Shown: positions 20,031-28,722, numbered from the stretch's first letter. The stretch: 63,644 bases of DNA from Fusicatenibacter sp. (GCA_022766945.1 JALEOU010000073.1:1-63644); one strand, 5' to 3'. Program-made: numbers and translations. Notes: generated from the letters alone by a model not told the origin.

Positions 20031-20144
20031 TTCAAACTCGACTGGGTAATCATGTCGATCCTGATTCTCTGTCTGATGGCGGCCCTGCTTTATGGAATGA
20101 TCAGTCTGATGGAAAGACAATGCCTGAAAAGGAGAAAAAAGTAG
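20031..20144 (+). pseudogene. 3' part of the interrupted ABC permease, with right attachment core
   Basis: Starting at the TTCA core (20031-20034, attR), the frame reads FKLDWVIMSILILCLMAALL and ends in a basic tail. This is the last membrane span and C terminus missing from the permease fragment at 12523-13233. It has no start codon of its own as a host gene; the longer frame into the element is incidental. Confidence 0.9.
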
Positions 20145-20183
20145 GGTTCTTGCACCGGGACCTGTAACATCCGGTATTTCTAC

Positions 20184-20213
20184 TTGCAAAACCTATCGGA
20201 TATCCTGTATAAT
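20184..20213 (+). promoter_or_regulatory. Promoter of argH
   Basis: TTGCAA (20184-20189) and a perfect TATAAT (20208-20213) have an 18-bp spacer, giving a leader of about 105 nt. I found no clear riboswitch or ARG-box in the leader. Confidence 0.7.
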
Positions 20214-20323
20214 CAGTGTCAGCCAAAGATGACAGGAGAAGCAGCCAACTTTAAGGAAAGGGGTTGCATGTCTTTTTTTAATGGCGGCAGCATTTGAATA
20301 CTAATGGAAAAGAGGAGATTATT

Positions 20324-21703
20324 ATGGCACAGTTATGGGGCGGTCGTTTCACTAAGGAGACGGATCAGCTGGTTTACCAGTTTAATGCTTCCATTGGATT
20401 TGATCAGAAGTTTTACAGACAGGATATCAAAGGAAGTATGGCGCATGTTCGAATGCTTGCGAAGCAGGGAATACTGACAGAAGAGGAGAGAGACCAGATC
20501 CTTTCCGGTCTGGAGGGTATCCTGTCTGATGTGGAAAGCGGTGTGCTTGCAATTACCAGCGAATATGAAGATATTCACAGCTTTGTGGAGGCAAATCTGA
20601 TTGATCGGATTGGTGATGCCGGAAAAAAACTGCATACCGGAAGAAGCCGTAACGATCAGGTGGCTCTGGATATGAGACTGTATGTTCGTGATGAGCTGAT
20701 GGAAATCGACGAATTAGTCAAAGAACTCCTGATTACGCTGGAAAGAATTATGGAAGAGAATCTCCACACGTATATGCCGGGATTTACGCATCTCCAGAAA
20801 GCCCAGCCGATTACTCTCGCGCATCATCTGGGGGCTTATTTCGAGATGTTCAAAAGGGATCGCCAAAGACTTCATGATATTTATGAGAGAATGAATTACT
20901 GCCCGTTGGGGTCCGGTGCACTTGCAGGAACAACCTATCCTCTGGACCGTGAATATACAGCGGAGCTTCTGGAATTTGCAGGACCCACGCAAAACAGTAT
21001 GGATTCTGTTTCGGATCGTGATTATGTGATTGAGTTTCTGAGTGCTCTGTCCACGATTATGATGCATATGAGCAGATTTTCTGAGGAAATCATTATCTGG
21101 AATACGAATGAATATCAATTTGTGGAAATTGATGATGCTTACAGCACAGGAAGCAGTATTATGCCACAGAAAAAAAATCCGGATATTGCAGAACTCGTGA
21201 GAGGAAAAACCGGTCGTGTCTATGGTGCGCTGGTTGCGATTCTGACGACGATGAAAGGAATTCCGCTGGCGTATAACAAAGATATGCAGGAAGATAAGGA
21301 GCTTACCTTTGATGCTATTGATACAGTAAAAGGATGTCTGGCCCTGTTTGAAGGAATGATCTCGACGATGCGGTTCCGCAAAGAACGCATGGAGAACAGT
21401 GCAAAGAACGGATTTACAAATGCTACTGATGCAGCGGATTATCTGGTTGGCAAAGGAGTTCCGTTCCGGGATGCACATGGGATCGTAGGACGCCTGGTAC
21501 TATATTGTCTGGACAAAGGAATTTCTCTTGATGATCTGTCACTGGAAGAATATCAGAAAATCAGTCCGGTGTTTGAAGGAGATATCTATGATGCGATCAG
21601 TATGAAAAACTGTGTGGAACGCCGTAATACCATAGGTGCTCCGGGAGCTGCGGCAATGCAGGCAGTTTTTGAAAAAAACAGAAAATATCTGGAAGAAAAT
21701 TAA
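20324..21703 (+). CDS. argH: Argininosuccinate lyase
   Basis: Cleaves argininosuccinate to arginine and fumarate, the last step of arginine synthesis. The protein has 459 residues and belongs to the fumarase/aspartase superfamily. Its signature GSSIMPQKKNPD (near 280) carries the catalytic serine loop. The histidine block TGRSRNDQVALD near 105 and the FTHLQKAQP segment near 155 are also visible. ATG 20324 has GAGGAG upstream; an earlier ATG at 20294 lacks one. argG is not adjacent, so arginine genes are dispersed. It follows the interrupted ABC operon but has its own promoter. Confidence 0.95.
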   Translation: MAQLWGGRFTKETDQLVYQFNASIGFDQKFYRQDIKGSMAHVRMLAKQGILTEEERDQILSGLEGILSDVESGVLAITSEYEDIHSFVEANLIDRIGDAGKKLHTGRSRNDQVALDMRLYVRDELMEIDELVKELLITLERIMEENLHTYMPGFTHLQKAQPITLAHHLGAYFEMFKRDRQRLHDIYERMNYCPLGSGALAGTTYPLDREYTAELLEFAGPTQNSMDSVSDRDYVIEFLSALSTIMMHMSRFSEEIIIWNTNEYQFVEIDDAYSTGSSIMPQKKNPDIAELVRGKTGRVYGALVAILTTMKGIPLAYNKDMQEDKELTFDAIDTVKGCLALFEGMISTMRFRKERMENSAKNGFTNATDAADYLVGKGVPFRDAHGIVGRLVLYCLDKGISLDDLSLEEYQKISPVFEGDIYDAISMKNCVERRNTIGAPGAAAMQAVFEKNRKYLEEN

Positions 21704-21710
21704 AAAAACA

Positions 21711-21738
21711 GTTGCATTTTTTACTTTGTTGGTATAGT
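21711..21738 (+). promoter_or_regulatory. Probable extended -10 promoter of asd
   Basis: TATAGT (21733-21738) is preceded by TTGG, an extended -10 pattern. A GTTGCA/TTGCAT box sits 15-16 bp upstream, which is a slightly short spacer. Confidence 0.5.
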
Positions 21739-21810
21739 ATTACTTGAGACGCACAAATGTACGTCACAGAAGAACAAGCCGCGTTGCGGTGATATGAGGA
21801 GAGAAAAATC

Positions 21811-22896
21811 ATGGATCAGAAGCTTAAGGTAGGTATTTTGGGAGCAACCGGTATGGTGGGACAGAGATTTATTTCTCTGCTGGAGAACCATCCCTGGTTT
21901 GAAGTTGTAACAGTTGCGGCAAGTCCGAGAAGTGCAGGGAAAACTTATGAGGAAGCTGTTGGCGGACGCTGGAAAATGGATACCCCGATGCCTGAAGCTG
22001 TTAAAAAATTAGTAGTTATGAATGTCAATGATGTTGAGCATGTAGCTTCCACCGTTGATTTTGTATTTTCTGCAGTTGATATGTCAAAAGAAGAAATTAA
22101 GGCGATTGAGGAAGCTTATGCAAAGACAGAGACACCGGTTGTCTCCAACAACAGTGCTCATCGCTGGACACCGGATGTGCCGATGGTAGTTCCGGAGATT
22201 AATCCGGAGCATTTCGATGTCATCGAATTCCAGAAGAAACGTCTTGGAACCACCAGAGGTTTCATTGCCGTAAAGCCGAACTGTTCCATACAGAGCTACG
22301 CTCCGGTTCTTACTGCATGGAAAGAGTTTGAGCCGTATGAGGTAGTCGCTACGACCTATCAGGCGATTTCCGGAGCAGGAAAGACCTTCAAAGACTGGCC
22401 GGAGATGGAACACAATATTATTCCGTTTATTTCCGGAGAAGAAGAAAAGAGCGAGCAGGAACCCCTAAGAATCTGGGGTAAGATTGAAAACGGCGTGATT
22501 GTCAAAGCGCAGGAGCCAAAGATTACCTGTCAGTGTATCCGTGTACCGGTACTGAATGGACATACAGCAGCTGTATTTGTGAAGTTCCGCAAAAATCCTA
22601 CAAAAGAGCAGCTGATTGAAAAGCTGGTTCAGTTTAGGGGACTTCCGCAGGAACTGAATCTGCCAAGTGCACCAAAACAGTTCATCCGTTATCTGGAGGA
22701 AGATAATCGTCCGCAGGTAGCTCTGGATGTAGATTACGAGAATGGTATGGGAGTCAATGTGGGACGCCTTCGCGAGGATACCATTTATGACTGGAAGTTT
22801 GTCGGTCTTTCCCACAATACAGTCAGAGGTGCAGCCGGCGGTGCTGTTCTCTGCGCAGAGACACTGACAGCAAAAGGATTTATCACAAAGAAGTAA
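21811..22896 (+). CDS. asd: Aspartate-semialdehyde dehydrogenase
   Basis: NADPH-dependent reduction of aspartyl phosphate to aspartate semialdehyde, the branch point to lysine/diaminopimelate, threonine and methionine. The 361-residue protein has the nucleotide-binding motif [10 protein letters not shown] at 10-19, the catalytic cysteine in KPNCSIQ near 153, and the histidine in VLNGHTAAV near 247. The sequence pattern is the archaeal/fungal-type branch, which also occurs in Clostridia, rather than the shorter Gram-positive form. It is monocistronic with its own promoter and terminator. Confidence 0.93.
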   Translation: MDQKLKVGILGATGMVGQRFISLLENHPWFEVVTVAASPRSAGKTYEEAVGGRWKMDTPMPEAVKKLVVMNVNDVEHVASTVDFVFSAVDMSKEEIKAIEEAYAKTETPVVSNNSAHRWTPDVPMVVPEINPEHFDVIEFQKKRLGTTRGFIAVKPNCSIQSYAPVLTAWKEFEPYEVVATTYQAISGAGKTFKDWPEMEHNIIPFISGEEEKSEQEPLRIWGKIENGVIVKAQEPKITCQCIRVPVLNGHTAAVFVKFRKNPTKEQLIEKLVQFRGLPQELNLPSAPKQFIRYLEEDNRPQVALDVDYENGMGVNVGRLREDTIYDWKFVGLSHNTVRGAAGGAVLCAETLTAKGFITKK

Positions 22897-22904
22897 TTAT
22901 TGAA

Positions 22905-22944
22905 AAAGCAGCCTTTCGCAGGTTCGTCTGTTCGGGGCTGCTTT
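22905..22944 (+). terminator. Terminator of asd
   Basis: A 9-bp stem (AAAGCAGCC / GGCTGCTTT) is followed by CTCTTTT, starting eight bases after the asd stop. Confidence 0.85.
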
Positions 22945-23037
22945 CTCTTTTGCTCTTCGTGGGATGATACATTTTGTACTGATATATTTCAATTTATGGC
23001 AGAATTGTGGAATCATTTCTGATGATTGGCTTTTGCG

Positions 23038-23066
23038 TTGTAATTTTTGTGTACAAATGCTATAAT
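23038..23066 (+). promoter_or_regulatory. Promoter of the FNT channel-topB unit
   Basis: TTGTAA (23038-23043) and a perfect TATAAT (23061-23066) have a 17-bp spacer. The 22897-23209 gap thus holds the asd terminator, this promoter and a leader of about 135 nt. Confidence 0.7.
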
Positions 23067-23169
23067 ACAAATTATGTTGGTACATGAAAACGGGCTGCGG
23101 TTTAAGAAGAGCCCATCATGCGGCAAAAGAAAAAAGTATTGCCTGGCCCCTGGGCAGAAAAACAGAGGC

Positions 23170-23193
23170 TGTACCTTTGGTCTGGAAGGTACA
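23170..23193 (+). promoter_or_regulatory. Leader hairpin directly before the FNT ribosome site
   Basis: An 8-bp perfect inverted repeat (TGTACCTT / AAGGTACA, 8-nt loop) ends one base before GGAAAGGAG. A second hairpin, GGGCT/AGCCC, lies at about 23092-23114. The structure could gate translation; no riboswitch class was recognised. Confidence 0.5.
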
Positions 23194-23209
23194 GGAAAGG
23201 AGTAACAAT

Positions 23210-23965
23210 ATGCCATACGAAGACGTACAAAAATTTTCAAATGCAGCGATCGGCAAAGCGAAGCTTCTGAAAGAACACTTCGGAAAATATTTTCTTCGGG
23301 CGATTATGGCCGGATTTTTTATCGCTGTGGCCATGATCTATTCGAATGTTGTGGGGAACCTTTTTAAAGAATCCGATCCGGCCTGGGGCAAATTCCTCGG
23401 CGGTCTTGTATTCTCTATTGCAGTGCTTCTGATTGTATTTGTAGGAGCTGAGCTTTTTACCGGAAATAACCTGGTGATGGCCTTTGGAGCATATGACAAA
23501 AAGGTATCCTGGGCGGATGTCGGAAAAGTTTGGCTGGTAAGCTATGTCGGAAATTTTGTCGGTTGTTTCCTCTTCTCTGTGATCTTTGTGCTGGCAGGAG
23601 CATCCGGTACAGCGGATTATTTTGCGGGATTTATTGGCGGAAAGCTTTCCATTCCGACGGGCGAGATGTTCTTCCGAGCAGTTCTCTGTAATTTCTTTGT
23701 ATGCCTGGCAGTTACCTGCGGCATGAAGTGCAAGAGTGAATCTACCAAATTTCTGATGATCACGATCTGTATTTCCGGATTTGTGATTGCCGGTTTTGAG
23801 CATTGTATCGCAAATATGGCGATCTTTACTGTAGCTGCTTTGCTGGTACCGGGTCTGTCGGCAGGTGCCATTGCAAAAAGCATGCTGATTGTAACTTTAG
23901 GAAACATAATAGGAGGCGGTGTACTGCTTGCATGGCCCCTCCGAATGATGAGTGCAGATAAATAA
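23210..23965 (+). CDS. Formate/nitrite transporter family channel
   Basis: A six-span membrane channel of 251 residues in the FNT family, which moves formate, nitrite or hydrosulfide as pentamers. Family landmarks are the aquaporin-like repeats: GAELFTGNN near 80 and the related GFEHCIANM near 195, with the conserved pore histidine. The start at 23210 follows GGAAAGGAG; an upstream ATG at 23090 runs through the leader hairpins and is unlikely. Formate is the plausible substrate in a fermenter. Its stop codon overlaps the topB start. Confidence 0.88.
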   Translation: MPYEDVQKFSNAAIGKAKLLKEHFGKYFLRAIMAGFFIAVAMIYSNVVGNLFKESDPAWGKFLGGLVFSIAVLLIVFVGAELFTGNNLVMAFGAYDKKVSWADVGKVWLVSYVGNFVGCFLFSVIFVLAGASGTADYFAGFIGGKLSIPTGEMFFRAVLCNFFVCLAVTCGMKCKSESTKFLMITICISGFVIAGFEHCIANMAIFTVAALLVPGLSAGAIAKSMLIVTLGNIIGGGVLLAWPLRMMSADK

Positions 23966-26043
23966 TGACAAAATCTTTATACATAGCGGAGAAGCCCAGT
24001 GTGGCACAGGAATTCGCGAAAGCATTAAAAGAAAATATGCAGCGCCGGGATGGATATCTGGAATCTGACCGGTCCGTGGTCACCTGGTGTGTTGGACACC
24101 TGGTGGCCATGAGCTATCCGGAAAAATATGATCCGGCATTAAAAAGGTGGAGTCTCGATACCCTGCCTTTTTTGCCTGCCAAGTTTCAATATGAAGTGAT
24201 ACCGGAAGTAGAAAAACAGTTTCGCATTGTCAGCGGTCTGATGCACAGGGAGGATATCGAAACCATTTATGTATGCACGGACTCCGGGCGTGAAGGAGAA
24301 TATATATATCGCCTGGTTGCCCAGATGGCCGGAGTTGGAGAAAAAAAACAAAAACGAGTGTGGATTGATTCCCAGACAGAGGAGGAAATTCTCAGGGGAA
24401 TACGAGAAGCAAAAGATGAGAAGGAGTATGATAACCTCTCTGCTTCCGCATACCTGAGAGCAAAAGAAGATTATCTGATGGGGATCAATTTTTCACGTCT
24501 TCTTTCTCTGAAATATGGGAATGCAGTTTCTTCTTATCTTGGAACAAAATATCAGGCGATCTCTGTGGGACGCGTAATGACCTGCGTCCTCGGTATGGTA
24601 GTGCGAAGAGAGAGGGAAATCAGAAGTTTCGTCAAAACACCGTTTTACAGAGTGATTGGGTGCATGGAACTGTCGAAGCTTCCCTTTGAAGGAGAATGGA
24701 GAGCGGTAAAAGGAAGCAGATATGAGCAGTCACCTCTTCTTTACAAAGAAAACGGATTTAAAAAGCGTGAGGATGCACAAAAACTGATTGATGAGCTCCA
24801 ATCTGCCGAACCATTAACCCCGACGGTGGATAAAGTGGAACGGAAAAAAGAGAACAAAAATCCGCCTCTGCTTTACAATCTGGCAGAACTCCAGAATGAC
24901 TGTGCAAAGTTTTTTAAAATCAGTCCGGATGAGACACTGAAGGTGGTTCAGGAACTGTATGAAAAAAAACTGGTGACTTATCCGAGAACAGATGCCCGTG
25001 TTCTGTCCACGGCAGTTGCCAAAGAGATTGACAAGAATCTTAAGGGTCTGACACAGTACCTCGTTTGCCAGACTTACGCTGGTGAAATACTGGAAAAGGG
25101 GAGCTACAGAGGAATTGCAAAGACAAGATATATCAATGATAAACAGATTACAGATCACTATGCAATTATTCCCACCGGACAGGGTCTGGGAAATCTAAAG
25201 AGTCTATCAGAACTTTCTTCGAAGGTATACGAGGTGATCGTGCGCCGATTCCTCTGTATTTTCTATCCTGCCGCCATTTATCAGAAAGTGGCTCTGGTGA
25301 CAGAGATTTCGGGAGAAAAATTTTTCTCAAATTTCCGTGTTCTGACAGATCCGGGATATCTGACGGTAGCGGCTCCATCATTTCAAAAGAAAAAGGAACA
25401 GGAACCAGTGGAAAACAACAGGGAAGGGGAAACTGTTTGTGATACTGCTCTTCTGGAAGCACTTGGGAAACTGAGAAAAGGAAGTAAAGTGGAACTAAAA
25501 GAATTTACAATCAAAGAGGGGGAGACATCCCCTCCGAAGCGGTATACCTCCGGTTCTATGATACTGGCTATGGAGAATGCAGGCCAGCTGATTGAGGATG
25601 AGGAACTTCGGGAGCAGATCAAAGGAAGCGGGATCGGAACCAGCGCTACCAGGGCAGAAATACTGAAAAAACTCTTTTCCATTCGCTATCTGGCACTGAA
25701 TAAGAAAACACAGGTCATCACACCGACCCAGTTGGGTGAGATGGTGTTCGATGTGGTAAATCAGTCTATTCGTCCGCTGCTGAATCCGGAATTGACCGCC
25801 AGCTGGGAAAAAGGACTTACTTATGTTGCGGAAGGAAGCATTACTTCTGAGGAGTATATGGAGAAGCTTGAGCATTTTGTGACACGCCATACCATGAATG
25901 TGAAGCAGATGCAGAATCAATGTCAGCTCCGCTGCTGTTTTGATTCATCAGCTCCGTTTTACAAAAAGAATCGTTCTCCGGAGAAAATGGCAGCACAGAC
26001 AGAGAAAAAGAAAACAAATAAGAAGACAGACAGCGGCAGCTGA
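23965..26043 (+). CDS. topB: DNA topoisomerase III
   Basis: A type IA topoisomerase of 692 residues that relaxes negative supercoils and resolves joined replication or recombination intermediates. The TOPRIM domain has AEKPSVAQ at 8-15 and TDSGREGEYIYR near 109. The catalytic tyrosine is in TYPRTDARVLS near 340. The C terminus ends in a Lys-rich tail without zinc fingers. Start and preceding stop overlap (TAATG), so it is coupled to the FNT channel gene, an unusual partner. TopB homologues are also found on mobile elements, but nothing around this gene suggests one. Confidence 0.92.
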   Translation: MTKSLYIAEKPSVAQEFAKALKENMQRRDGYLESDRSVVTWCVGHLVAMSYPEKYDPALKRWSLDTLPFLPAKFQYEVIPEVEKQFRIVSGLMHREDIETIYVCTDSGREGEYIYRLVAQMAGVGEKKQKRVWIDSQTEEEILRGIREAKDEKEYDNLSASAYLRAKEDYLMGINFSRLLSLKYGNAVSSYLGTKYQAISVGRVMTCVLGMVVRREREIRSFVKTPFYRVIGCMELSKLPFEGEWRAVKGSRYEQSPLLYKENGFKKREDAQKLIDELQSAEPLTPTVDKVERKKENKNPPLLYNLAELQNDCAKFFKISPDETLKVVQELYEKKLVTYPRTDARVLSTAVAKEIDKNLKGLTQYLVCQTYAGEILEKGSYRGIAKTRYINDKQITDHYAIIPTGQGLGNLKSLSELSSKVYEVIVRRFLCIFYPAAIYQKVALVTEISGEKFFSNFRVLTDPGYLTVAAPSFQKKKEQEPVENNREGETVCDTALLEALGKLRKGSKVELKEFTIKEGETSPPKRYTSGSMILAMENAGQLIEDEELREQIKGSGIGTSATRAEILKKLFSIRYLALNKKTQVITPTQLGEMVFDVVNQSIRPLLNPELTASWEKGLTYVAEGSITSEEYMEKLEHFVTRHTMNVKQMQNQCQLRCCFDSSAPFYKKNRSPEKMAAQTEKKKTNKKTDSGS

Positions 26044-26094
26044 TCGGCGGATGCGTCAGAAATAAACAAATAAACAGGAAAGTCAGGTGTTATT

Positions 26095-26760
26095 ATGAAA
26101 AATGCGACAATAGCGGAACTTTACAATTTAGAGGAAACCATAGCAGCCCCACTCTTTGAAGGGAAAACTTATCCGTGGGAGGTACTGCCTCTGATTAAAG
26201 ATTTTATACTGGAACTTGGACCAACACTTGATCCGGAATTATACGAAAAAAAAGGTGAAAATATCTGGATTGCAAAGGATGCCACGATTGCACCGACTGC
26301 TTCCCTCAATGGCCCGTGCATCATCGGACGTGGTGCGGAGGTTCGTCAGTGCGCTTTTATACGCGGGAATGCGATCGTTGGAGAAGGTGCAGTAGTGGGA
26401 AATTCCACAGAACTGAAAAATGTGATTCTGTTTAATAAAGTACAGGTGCCTCATTATAATTATGTAGGAGACTCGATTTTGGGCTACAAAGCTCATATGG
26501 GAGCCGGGTCGATCACATCAAATGTGAAATCCGATAAAAAACTGGTTGTCGTAAAAGGACCGGATGAAGAGATCGAGACGGGACTGAAAAAATTTGGTGC
26601 GATGCTTGGAGATGAAGTGGAAGTCGGATGCCAGAGTGTATTGAATCCCGGTACCGTCATTGGAAGAAACACAAATATCTATCCGCTTTCTTCCGTACGC
26701 GGCGTGATTCCTCCGCGGCATATCTTTAAAAACAGCAAAGAGATTGTTGAAAAATATTGA
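26095..26760 (+). CDS. Hexapeptide-repeat (left-handed beta-helix) nucleotidyltransferase-like protein
   Basis: A 221-residue protein dominated by hexapeptide repeats (IAPTASLNGPCIIGRGAEV onward), matching the acyltransferase half of GlmU-like proteins. The uridylyltransferase half is absent. It carries MGAGSITSNVKSDKK, typical of UDP-sugar acyltransferase C termini, and ends RGVIPPRHIFKN. It probably acetylates or binds a sugar nucleotide; the substrate is not evident. It lies 51 bp after topB with its own ribosome site and may end the FNT-topB transcript. Confidence 0.75.
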   Translation: MKNATIAELYNLEETIAAPLFEGKTYPWEVLPLIKDFILELGPTLDPELYEKKGENIWIAKDATIAPTASLNGPCIIGRGAEVRQCAFIRGNAIVGEGAVVGNSTELKNVILFNKVQVPHYNYVGDSILGYKAHMGAGSITSNVKSDKKLVVVKGPDEEIETGLKKFGAMLGDEVEVGCQSVLNPGTVIGRNTNIYPLSSVRGVIPPRHIFKNSKEIVEKY

Positions 26761-26840
26761 TGTTTTCGGTATTTGCGAATATTTTATCAATTTTTGCTGG
26801 ACGAAATGCTGTTTTTGTGAGAAAATAATAGTAGGTCTGC

Positions 26841-26856
26841 GGAAGAGGTATCTTCC
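26841..26856 (+). promoter_or_regulatory. Short inverted repeat in the leader of the Fe-S scaffold gene
   Basis: GGAAGA / TCTTCC with a four-base spacer lies 45 bp upstream of the scaffold start. It may be an operator or a leader hairpin. I could not define a convincing promoter in 26761-26900. Confidence 0.35.
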
Positions 26857-26900
26857 TAAGACAAAGGTCAAATAAGTACATATTTGAAAGGAGTCTAACA

Positions 26901-27593
26901 ATGATTTATTCACACGAAGTAGAAATGATGTGTCCGGTTACCCAGGGCGTGCATCACGGTGCAGCTCCGATCCCGGAGGAAGCGAAATGGGTTAAGGCAA
27001 AAGAAATCAAAGATATCTCTGGATTTACACATGGTATTGGCTGGTGTGCACCGCAGCAGGGTACCTGCAAGCTGACCCTGAATGTGAAAGAAGGTGTAAT
27101 CCAGGAAGCTCTTGTTGAGACAATCGGATGTTCCGGTATGACTCATTCTGCTGCTATGGCATCTGAAATTCTGCCGGGTCTTACCATTCTGGAGGCTTTG
27201 AATACAGACCTTGTGTGTGATGCGATTAATACAGCAATGAGAGAGCTGTTCCTTCAGATTGTTTACGGAAGAAGCCAGAGCGCATTCTCCGAGGACGGCC
27301 TGGTAGTAGGTGCTGGTCTTGAGGATCTCGGAAAAGGTCTTCGTTCTCAGGTAGGTACAATGTACGGAACTCTTGCAAAAGGACCACGTTATCTGGAGAT
27401 GACCGACGGTTATGTGACGGGCGTTGCTCTGAACGAGGAAGACGAGATTATCGGTTACAAATTCATCAATTTCGGAAAGATGATGGACTTCATCAAAGCT
27501 GGCGATGATGCGAATACAGCATTCGAAAAGGCAAGCGGACAGTATGGACGTGTAGCTGATGCTGTAAAGATCATTGACCCGAGAAAAGAGTAA
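26901..27593 (+). CDS. Iron-sulfur cluster assembly scaffold-like protein paired with GGGtGRT
   Basis: A 230-residue protein with an IscU/NifU-like core. Candidate cluster ligands are Cys49, Cys56 and Cys77 in GWCAPQQGTC and ETIGCSGMTHSAAMASE; Cys11 sits in an N-terminal CPVTQG block. It is a longer, separate branch from housekeeping IscU/SufU. It is always a neighbour of the GGGtGRT protein in the family as known, and here that gene starts 25 bp downstream. Codons are strongly biased toward a highly expressed pattern, unlike most neighbours. The exact client protein is unknown. Confidence 0.8.
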   Translation: MIYSHEVEMMCPVTQGVHHGAAPIPEEAKWVKAKEIKDISGFTHGIGWCAPQQGTCKLTLNVKEGVIQEALVETIGCSGMTHSAAMASEILPGLTILEALNTDLVCDAINTAMRELFLQIVYGRSQSAFSEDGLVVGAGLEDLGKGLRSQVGTMYGTLAKGPRYLEMTDGYVTGVALNEEDEIIGYKFINFGKMMDFIKAGDDANTAFEKASGQYGRVADAVKIIDPRKE

Positions 27594-27618
27594 TCAGATA
27601 ATTAGGAGGATAAGGAAA

Positions 27619-28629
27619 ATGGCTTTATTTGAATCATATGAAAGAAGAGAGAAACAGATTCTGGCGAAGCTTGCCGAGTATGGAATCAGCTCTATCGAAG
27701 AAACAGCAGAAATCACAAAAGCCGCTGGCCTTGATGTATATAAGATGGTAGAGGGCATTCAGCCGATCTGCTTCGAGAATGCAAAATGGGCTTACACAGT
27801 AGGCGCTGCAATCGCAATCAAAAAAGGATGCCGCAAAGCTTCCGAAGCTGCAGCAGCAATTGGAGAAGGCCTTCAGGCATTCTGTATCCCGGGTTCTGTA
27901 GCTGATCAGCGTAAAGTTGGTCTTGGCCATGGTAACCTTGGAAAGATGCTTCTGGAAGAGGATACCGAATGTTTCGCATTCCTGGCTGGTCATGAGTCTT
28001 TCGCAGCTGCTGAGGGTGCAATCGGTATTGCAGAAAAAGCAAACAAAGTACGTCAGAAACCTCTGCGAGTTATCCTGAACGGTCTTGGAAAAGATGCAGC
28101 TCAGATTATCGCACGTATCAACGGTTTTACTTATGTTGAGACCGAGTATGATTACTATACAGGAGAACTCAAAGAAGTGTTCCGCAAGGCGTACTCCAAC
28201 GGACCGCGTGCCAAAGTTAACTGCTATGGCGCGAATGATGTTCGCGAAGGTGTTGCTATCATGTGGAGAGAGAATGTTGATGTTTCCATCACCGGAAACT
28301 CCACCAACCCGACCCGTTTCCAGCATCCGGTAGCAGGTACTTATAAGAAAGAGCGTATCGAAGCCGGCAAGAAATATTTCTCCGTAGCTTCCGGCGGTGG
28401 TACTGGACGTACTCTGCATCCGGATAACATGGCAGCAGGTCCTGCTTCCTATGGTATGACGGATACTCTGGGACGTATGCATTCCGATGCTCAGTTCGCA
28501 GGTTCTTCTTCTGTACCGGCTCACGTAGAGATGATGGGTCTGATCGGTGCAGGTAACAACCCGATGGTTGGTATGACTGTTGCAGTCGCAGTAGCTGTAC
28601 AGCAGGCATTTGACGAGGGAAGATGTTAA
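27619..28629 (+). CDS. GGGtGRT-family protein
   Basis: A 336-residue soluble protein named for its motif GGGTGRT, here at 259-265. The family is conserved in gut Clostridia with no established function. Other notable parts are an N-terminal helical region, GLGHGNLGKMLLEEDTECFAF near 101-121, and the glycine-rich HPDNMAAGPASYG after the motif. ATG 27619 has AGGAGGA upstream. Codon use is strongly biased, predicting high expression. With the Fe-S scaffold it forms a two-gene unit ending at a strong terminator, so it may receive or help build an Fe-S cluster. Confidence 0.85.
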   Translation: MALFESYERREKQILAKLAEYGISSIEETAEITKAAGLDVYKMVEGIQPICFENAKWAYTVGAAIAIKKGCRKASEAAAAIGEGLQAFCIPGSVADQRKVGLGHGNLGKMLLEEDTECFAFLAGHESFAAAEGAIGIAEKANKVRQKPLRVILNGLGKDAAQIIARINGFTYVETEYDYYTGELKEVFRKAYSNGPRAKVNCYGANDVREGVAIMWRENVDVSITGNSTNPTRFQHPVAGTYKKERIEAGKKYFSVASGGGTGRTLHPDNMAAGPASYGMTDTLGRMHSDAQFAGSSSVPAHVEMMGLIGAGNNPMVGMTVAVAVAVQQAFDEGRC

Positions 28630-28676
28630 GAACGGCAGTTTTTAGTGGGCTTGACGTAATTTCATAGATTATTTTC

Positions 28677-28722
28677 ATGGACACATCATACGAAGAGAAA
28701 GCGTTATGATGTGTCCATTTTT
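28677..28722 (+). terminator. Terminator of the scaffold-GGGtGRT unit
   Basis: A 14-bp perfect stem (arms 28677-28690 and 28705-28718) is followed by a T run. From here to 28878 I see only a weak promoter candidate, TATAAT at 28814-28819. Confidence 0.9.

Larger units (their letters stand above)
13225..20034 (+). mobile_element. 6.8-kb serine-recombinase integrative element inserted in the permease gene
   Basis: The element spans from the TTCA at 13225-13228 to the TTCA at 20031-20034, so one unit is 6,806 bp. It carries, left to right, a broken Bce-type ATPase, a BceB-like permease, a truncated response regulator, a conserved unknown gene, a nuclease lipoprotein, a small basic/acidic ORF and a large serine recombinase whose stop is 19 bp from the right edge. 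All genes point the same way. I see no phage structural, conjugation or replication genes. It could be an autonomous integrative element worn down by deletions, or a non-conjugative cargo island. Confidence 0.85.

Noticed and set aside
23090-23209. Longer FNT protein beginning in the leader
   Set aside because: The extension is not membrane-channel-like and runs through leader hairpins; the strong ribosome site precedes 23210.
23073-23210. ZTP (pfl) or fluoride riboswitch before the FNT gene
   Set aside because: Only a short CCCCTGGGC stretch is reminiscent of ZTP; the upstream conserved half is missing, and no fluoride core is seen.
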